Assembly: GCA_023231365.1 (NCBI GenBank)
Contig: JALNVO010000079.1
Span: forward strand, 1 to 10,813
Length of the DNA stretch: 10,813 bases
Direction of reading: 5' to 3'
From: Fibrobacteraceae bacterium
GTDB lineage: Bacteria > Fibrobacterota > Fibrobacteria > Fibrobacterales > Fibrobacteraceae
A program made the translations under genes and the position numbers. The notes beneath the pieces were generated by a model. The model saw only the letters and a program-made list of their open reading frames with translations. It did not search any database and had not been told where the DNA came from. Position 1 is the stretch's first letter. The number at the start of each line of letters is the position of its first letter. This document shows, in pieces, positions 8,030-10,813 of this stretch.

Positions 8030-9248
8030 AGTTTTCTTCTTTTACTTTATTGCAAACTTCGTTAAAAAGCGGCAGATATTCTTGGCAGATCTTTTCTAAT
8101 TCATCTTCTGGAAGTTCTGGGTTCTTAGCTGCAACAAGCCTTTTAAAGACTTCGTTCTCAGAAAGAGATTGAACGCTTTCAATGGAATCATCATTCATTG
8201 CAATCGGTACATCGCCCATGCGTTTCGCCCTATAACGGATGACTTCGAAAGGAGCCCCTTCAACACAAGACCGGAGTTTTTCCCGAATGTCCAAACCGGG
8301 CTCGGGCTTAAACAAAATTTCAACGTACGTTTTCCCGGTATTTCCTTGTTTTTTTAACAAATTCAGCCCATCGCTAATCTCTTTCGAAGTTCCTTCAATA
8401 CGCTTGAAATGAATAACCTGCGGCACTTCGATCGGCTTTACCACTGGCAATTTTCCAGTTTCTACATCCACTGACAGCACATAATGGGGAATGGAAGCCT
8501 CGTCAAATCCCATCACGAAAGGAGAACCGGAGTAACGAATTCTCGGATTCTTAGCCACCATCGACATATAATGGATATGCCCGAGAGCCACATAATCAAA
8601 AGCATCTGGAAAAACAGAACTCGGCACATTCCCCAAATTGCCGATCAAATCGCGGACGCCATCGTCCGATTCGGATGAATGCCCCCGATCGTCAATATCT
8701 GCCGCATAAAGGTGTCCTGTCGCCACAAACGGCAACTGTTTTTCTCCACAGAGACGATATATTTCGTTCAACACGGAAGCATAAAGAGCCCCCAAAGACT
8801 CTCCTTGAGTGAAATTTTTGAATTCCACATCGCGTACAAAAGGAACCGCTCCACAAACACCAATGGAATTTCCCGAAGCATCTTTTAGCACAACCACAAG
8901 ATCCGCTGCTTGGCGCCCATTCAATCCTCCGATCACGTGGATATTCAGCGCTTCGAGAATATCCCTAGGAGCATCCAGCAACATCCCTGAATCATGATTT
9001 CCACCGATAATGACTACATTCTTACATGGAGAATCCAATAATGAGGCTAAAAACTTGAAATAATCCTGGCGCGCTTCCGTAGGGGGATTTACCGTATCAA
9101 AGACATCGCCAGCAACGACAAGGGCAACCGCCTGCTCTTCTACAATCCTAGCTTTGAGCCAAGCAAAAAACTCTTTCGATTCAAGGGAACGGTCAATTCC
9201 GTTAATAGAATTGCCCAAATGCCAATCAGCTGTGTGGATAAACTTCAT
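8028..9248 (-). CDS. sbcD: Exonuclease SbcCD nuclease subunit SbcD (Mre11-type phosphoesterase)
   Basis: Metal-dependent nuclease subunit that partners SbcC. The 406-residue protein shows the calcineurin-like phosphoesterase motifs in order: DWH (D8, H10) in HTADWHLGNS, GDVFDT (G47-D48), GNHD (83-86), GH in ATGHLYA (178-179) and GHIH (223-226). These supply the ligands for two Mn2+ ions and the catalytic histidine, and all are present. The C-terminal part from about 275 fits the SbcD capping and SbcC-binding region, and the length is close to E. coli SbcD (400). The start at 9248 gives the canonical MKFIHTADWHLG opening; a TAAGG lies ten bases upstream and a GAGG three bases upstream. It is the first gene of the sbcDC operon, with 12 bases to sbcC, the usual bacterial order. 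An extended -10 promoter sits about 40 bases upstream. Confidence 0.97.
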   Translation of the reverse strand: MKFIHTADWHLGNSINGIDRSLESKEFFAWLKARIVEEQAVALVVAGDVFDTVNPPTEARQDYFKFLASLLDSPCKNVVIIGGNHDSGMLLDAPRDILEALNIHVIGGLNGRQAADLVVVLKDASGNSIGVCGAVPFVRDVEFKNFTQGESLGALYASVLNEIYRLCGEKQLPFVATGHLYAADIDDRGHSSESDDGVRDLIGNLGNVPSSVFPDAFDYVALGHIHYMSMVAKNPRIRYSGSPFVMGFDEASIPHYVLSVDVETGKLPVVKPIEVPQVIHFKRIEGTSKEISDGLNLLKKQGNTGKTYVEILFKPEPGLDIREKLRSCVEGAPFEVIRYRAKRMGDVPIAMNDDSIESVQSLSENEVFKRLVAAKNPELPEDELEKICQEYLPLFNEVCNKVKEEN

Positions 9249-9288
9249 AAACCTCAGCCTTAACAGACTTTCTTATATGTCTATCCCA

Positions 9289-9297
9289 ATTATAGCA
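9289..9297 (-). promoter_or_regulatory. Extended -10 promoter for sbcDC
   Basis: The minus strand reads TGCTATAAT (9297-9289), a perfect extended -10 of the TGnTATAAT form. Transcription would start near 9282, about 34 bases before the sbcD ATG. The -35 position at 17-base spacing reads GCTATT, a poor match, which is common with extended -10 promoters. Confidence 0.6.
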
Positions 9298-9317
9298 CAA
9301 AAAACAGCCCGAATAGC

Positions 9318-9330
9318 GACAATTTTTGTC
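9318..9330. repeat. Palindrome GACAA-TTT-TTGTC upstream of the sbcDC promoter
   Basis: Perfect five-base arms around a three-base spacer. The centre is about 42 bases upstream of the predicted sbcDC start site, where a transcription factor could contact RNA polymerase. The minus strand also reads TTGACA here (9332-9327), but the spacing to the TATAAT is 32 bases, too long for it to be the -35 of that promoter. Confidence 0.45.
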
Positions 9331-9393
9331 AATTTTGGTGAAATATAACGTACTAAAATAGAATCGAATAAACAGTCTATGTTTAATGCATTC

Positions 9394-9408
9394 CTACAAT
9401 GGATGTAG
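9394..9408. repeat. Inverted repeat CTACA-ATGGA-TGTAG
   Basis: Five-base arms with a five-base spacer; third of three consecutive hairpin-forming sequences downstream (minus sense) of the GLUG lipoprotein gene. No T tract follows it on either strand. Confidence 0.35.
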
Positions 9409-9411
9409 ACA

Positions 9412-9427
9412 TTTGCTTCCAAGCAAA
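9412..9427. repeat. Inverted repeat TTTGCTT-CC-AAGCAAA
   Basis: Seven-base perfect arms with a two-base spacer; as RNA it would form at least a six-pair stem with a four-base loop. It lies about 50 bases after the lipoprotein stop in minus-strand sense and could protect or define the 3' end of that transcript. Confidence 0.45.
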
Positions 9428-9445
9428 AAATTCATCTTTCTTGTA

Positions 9446-9469
9446 ATGATTGGGAATCATGCTTTTTTT
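9446..9469 (+). terminator. Hairpin followed by a seven-T tract, plus-strand orientation
   Basis: ATGATT-GGG-AATCAT (9446-9460) is a perfect six-pair stem, followed on the plus strand by GC and seven T residues (9463-9469). This has rho-independent terminator form only for transcription entering from the left on the plus strand, although both neighbouring genes are on the minus strand. The stem is AT-rich and weak. It may block antisense transcription into the lipoprotein gene, or the fit may be accidental. Confidence 0.35.
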
Positions 9470-9477
9470 CTAGGCAG

Positions 9478-10551
9478 TTATTCCATCCAGCTAAATCCGG
9501 GGTATCCATCATTCACTCCCGATTTCCACGTCCATACAGAAACCGATGCATTGAGCATTGTTGCAAAAGAAGCCACTGTCATCTGAGCCGAAGGCAGCCC
9601 AGTAGCAACTGAATCGCTCAAAGAAATGGCTTTATCGCTGTCATAGTAGCAATTCGAAACAGATACCGTTCCGTCAAAAGATCCAATGATATTTCCCTTA
9701 TTTTTTAAGGTGGAGTCTGAGGATATAGATGCAGCGACATAGCAATCGTTGAATGAAGAAGACTTAGAAGCCGTACCCGCAAATCCGCCAACAGTCTCTT
9801 TAGTGGCGGAAACAGATCCACGATTAAAGACGGCAACAAGGCGGCTAGAATCGAGAATGCCGGCAACACCTCCTGCAGAATAGGCCGCTTGGATATTTCC
9901 AGAATTATAAGAAGCAGAAATTGCTGTCCCGCCCATAGCGTAGCCGACAATACCACCGGCATATTGAGAACTCGCTTGAACAATCGCTGCATTGTGGACA
10001 TTTTCAAAAATAGTCTGTTTGGCATATCCGGCAATACCGCCAACAGCATAACGGCCTTGTATGTTGCCTTCAACCGTCAGATTCTTGATAGTCGCTCCGC
10101 TGAGAGCGCCAAAGAAACCGACATATAAAGTATCACTGTCAATAGAAATTCCTGAAACAGTATGTCCTTGTCCATCAAATGTTCCACTGAACGGACTTGC
10201 CACAGGGTAGACCCTTGAACCCGAACCGATAGGAGTCCACGATGTCCCAGAACTTACCGCAATATCATTCGCAAGCGCATAATATTTATTCATATAACTG
10301 TGACGCCCTAAATTCACAGAATCAGCAAAGGCCAAAAGCTCCGCTTCCGTTGAAATTAAAATCGGATTTTCAGCGCTCTCTCCAGGTCCGCTTGAAAGCG
10401 GCACATACGAAGAAGATGATGAACTACCCATATCTGATGAAGATAGATCATCGCCTTCACTTGAACTCGACGAATTGCTGGAACAGGCTGCAAGCCCTAA
10501 AACAAAGCTCGCAGCAACGATCATCGCTTTTGTAATGATACCCTTTAACAT
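9478..10551 (-). CDS. Lipoprotein with serine-rich linker and GLUG-type repeats
   Basis: A 357-residue predicted lipoprotein. Residues 1-23 form a signal peptide ending in lipobox LAAC, with the lipidated cysteine at 23. Residues 24-55 are a flexible linker made mostly of serine. The region 60-130 has the usual lead-in of GLUG proteins (NPILISTEAELLAFA, then SWTPIGS and FSGTFDGQGHTVSGI). At least four and probably six repeats follow, beginning near 143, 169, 198, 226, 254 and 286, with cores such as GGIAGYA, GGIVGYA, GGVAGIL and GGFAGTA. The period of 26-32 residues suggests a beta-solenoid. The C-terminus GYPGFSWME matches the usual end of this family. The ATG at 10551 has AAGAGAGGG eight bases upstream. 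It may be co-transcribed with the gene 29 bases upstream. Likely surface-exposed; adhesion or polysaccharide binding is possible, but no catalytic residues or ligand are visible. Confidence 0.85.
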   Translation of the reverse strand: MLKGIITKAMIVAASFVLGLAACSSNSSSSSEGDDLSSSDMGSSSSSSYVPLSSGPGESAENPILISTEAELLAFADSVNLGRHSYMNKYYALANDIAVSSGTSWTPIGSGSRVYPVASPFSGTFDGQGHTVSGISIDSDTLYVGFFGALSGATIKNLTVEGNIQGRYAVGGIAGYAKQTIFENVHNAAIVQASSQYAGGIVGYAMGGTAISASYNSGNIQAAYSAGGVAGILDSSRLVAVFNRGSVSATKETVGGFAGTASKSSSFNDCYVAASISSDSTLKNKGNIIGSFDGTVSVSNCYYDSDKAISLSDSVATGLPSAQMTVASFATMLNASVSVWTWKSGVNDGYPGFSWME

Positions 10552-10559
10552 TTCCGAAT

Positions 10560-10568
10560 CCCTCTCTT
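10560..10568 (-). promoter_or_regulatory. Ribosome binding site of the GLUG lipoprotein gene
   Basis: The minus strand reads AAGAGAGGG (10568-10560), eight bases before the ATG at 10551. It lies in the 29-base gap after the upstream gene's stop codon and supports this start. Confidence 0.6.
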
Positions 10569-10580
10569 ATTGACAATAAT

Positions 10581-10813
10581 CTAATCTTTTTTCAATAATA
10601 GAGACAAATTTTTCTTGCCAAGAGCATCGAGCCTTTCTGCCAAAGTTTTGCGAACTTCCTTGTCCAACAAATGAATTTCAGCCTTGTAGCGGGTCAAATA
10701 AGCCGAAAGCCGGTCAAATTCGCCCATTGTGATAAGCATATTCACATAGTCCGGGCTCACATACACACTCAGCCTGAAGCGTTCGTGGGCATCCAGCAAT
10801 TCTTCCTTCCGCT
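10581..10813 (-). CDS. C-terminal fragment of an unidentified protein (cut by the window edge)
   Basis: The reading frame is open to the right edge of the window, so only the last 76 or so residues are visible; a TTG near the edge (10799) is not a credible start because the frame continues upstream with charged residues (RKEELL). The visible part is largely helical and charged, with a short hydrophobic YVNMLITMGEF segment and a Lys-rich end (LSLLLKKD) before a TAG stop. I do not recognise the family. The spacing of helices could fit a TPR-like or other helical-repeat C-terminus, but this is weak. Its stop lies 29 bases upstream of the GLUG lipoprotein start on the same strand, so the two may share a transcript. 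Confidence 0.6.
   Translation of the reverse strand, partial: RKEELLDAHERFRLSVYVSPDYVNMLITMGEFDRLSAYLTRYKAEIHLLDKEVRKTLAERLDALGKKNLSLLLKKD

Larger units (their letters stand above)
9249..9477. other. 229-base intergenic region between the GLUG lipoprotein gene and sbcD
   Basis: Flanked by minus-strand genes on both sides. The part nearest sbcD holds its promoter and the palindrome above. The part nearest the lipoprotein stop (9394-9460) holds three small perfect inverted repeats in a row. No plausible gene is seen. Confidence 0.6.

Noticed and set aside
4491..9248. An SbcCD-like pair acting as part of an anti-phage defence system.
   Set aside because: Both proteins show standard housekeeping SbcD and SbcC motifs and order, and no other defence-type, toxin or mobile gene is in the window.
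9327..9332. Perfect TTGACA on the minus strand as the -35 of the sbcDC promoter.
   Set aside because: It is 32 bases from the TATAAT rather than about 17, and the position 17 bases downstream of it has no -10-like hexamer.

Overview
The window carries six protein-coding genes: one on the plus strand, five on the minus strand, one of them cut by the right edge. It looks like the chromosome of a Fibrobacter-like bacterium (phylum Fibrobacterota). I infer this from the style of the two lipoproteins: one has a serine-rich linker straight after the lipobox cysteine followed by GLUG-type repeats, the other joins fibronectin-like beta domains to a SUMF1/FGE-fold C-terminus. Base composition is moderate and even. 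I see no insertion sequence, tRNA, rRNA, CRISPR array or phage gene. The genus call is inference.

Layout. A long-chain acyl-CoA synthetase (14-1780, plus) converges, with 7 bases between stop codons, on a large minus-strand lipoprotein with a SUMF1-fold C-terminus (1788-4088). Upstream of that lipoprotein is a 402-base gene-free stretch (4089-4490) with a candidate promoter and several small inverted repeats. Next comes the two-gene operon sbcD-sbcC (9248 to 4491, minus), encoding the SbcCD (Mre11-Rad50 type) DNA end-processing nuclease; the sbcC ribosome binding site overlaps the sbcD stop codon. A 229-base gap (9249-9477) holds an extended -10 promoter for sbcDC, a 13-base palindrome just upstream of it, and three consecutive small hairpins. 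Beyond it lie a GLUG-repeat lipoprotein (9478-10551, minus) and, 29 bases upstream of that, the C-terminal end of an unidentified helical protein (10581 to the window edge).

How the genes relate. Only SbcD and SbcC form an obvious functional unit: nuclease and ATPase subunits of one complex. The two lipoproteins are probably envelope or surface proteins of unknown ligand. The acyl-CoA synthetase works in fatty acid activation and has no visible pathway partner here. I find no clearly novel defence, mobile or biosynthetic system. The points most worth a second look are the roughly 90-100 residue insertion inside the SUMF1-fold domain and the structured non-coding stretches around the sbcDC operon.
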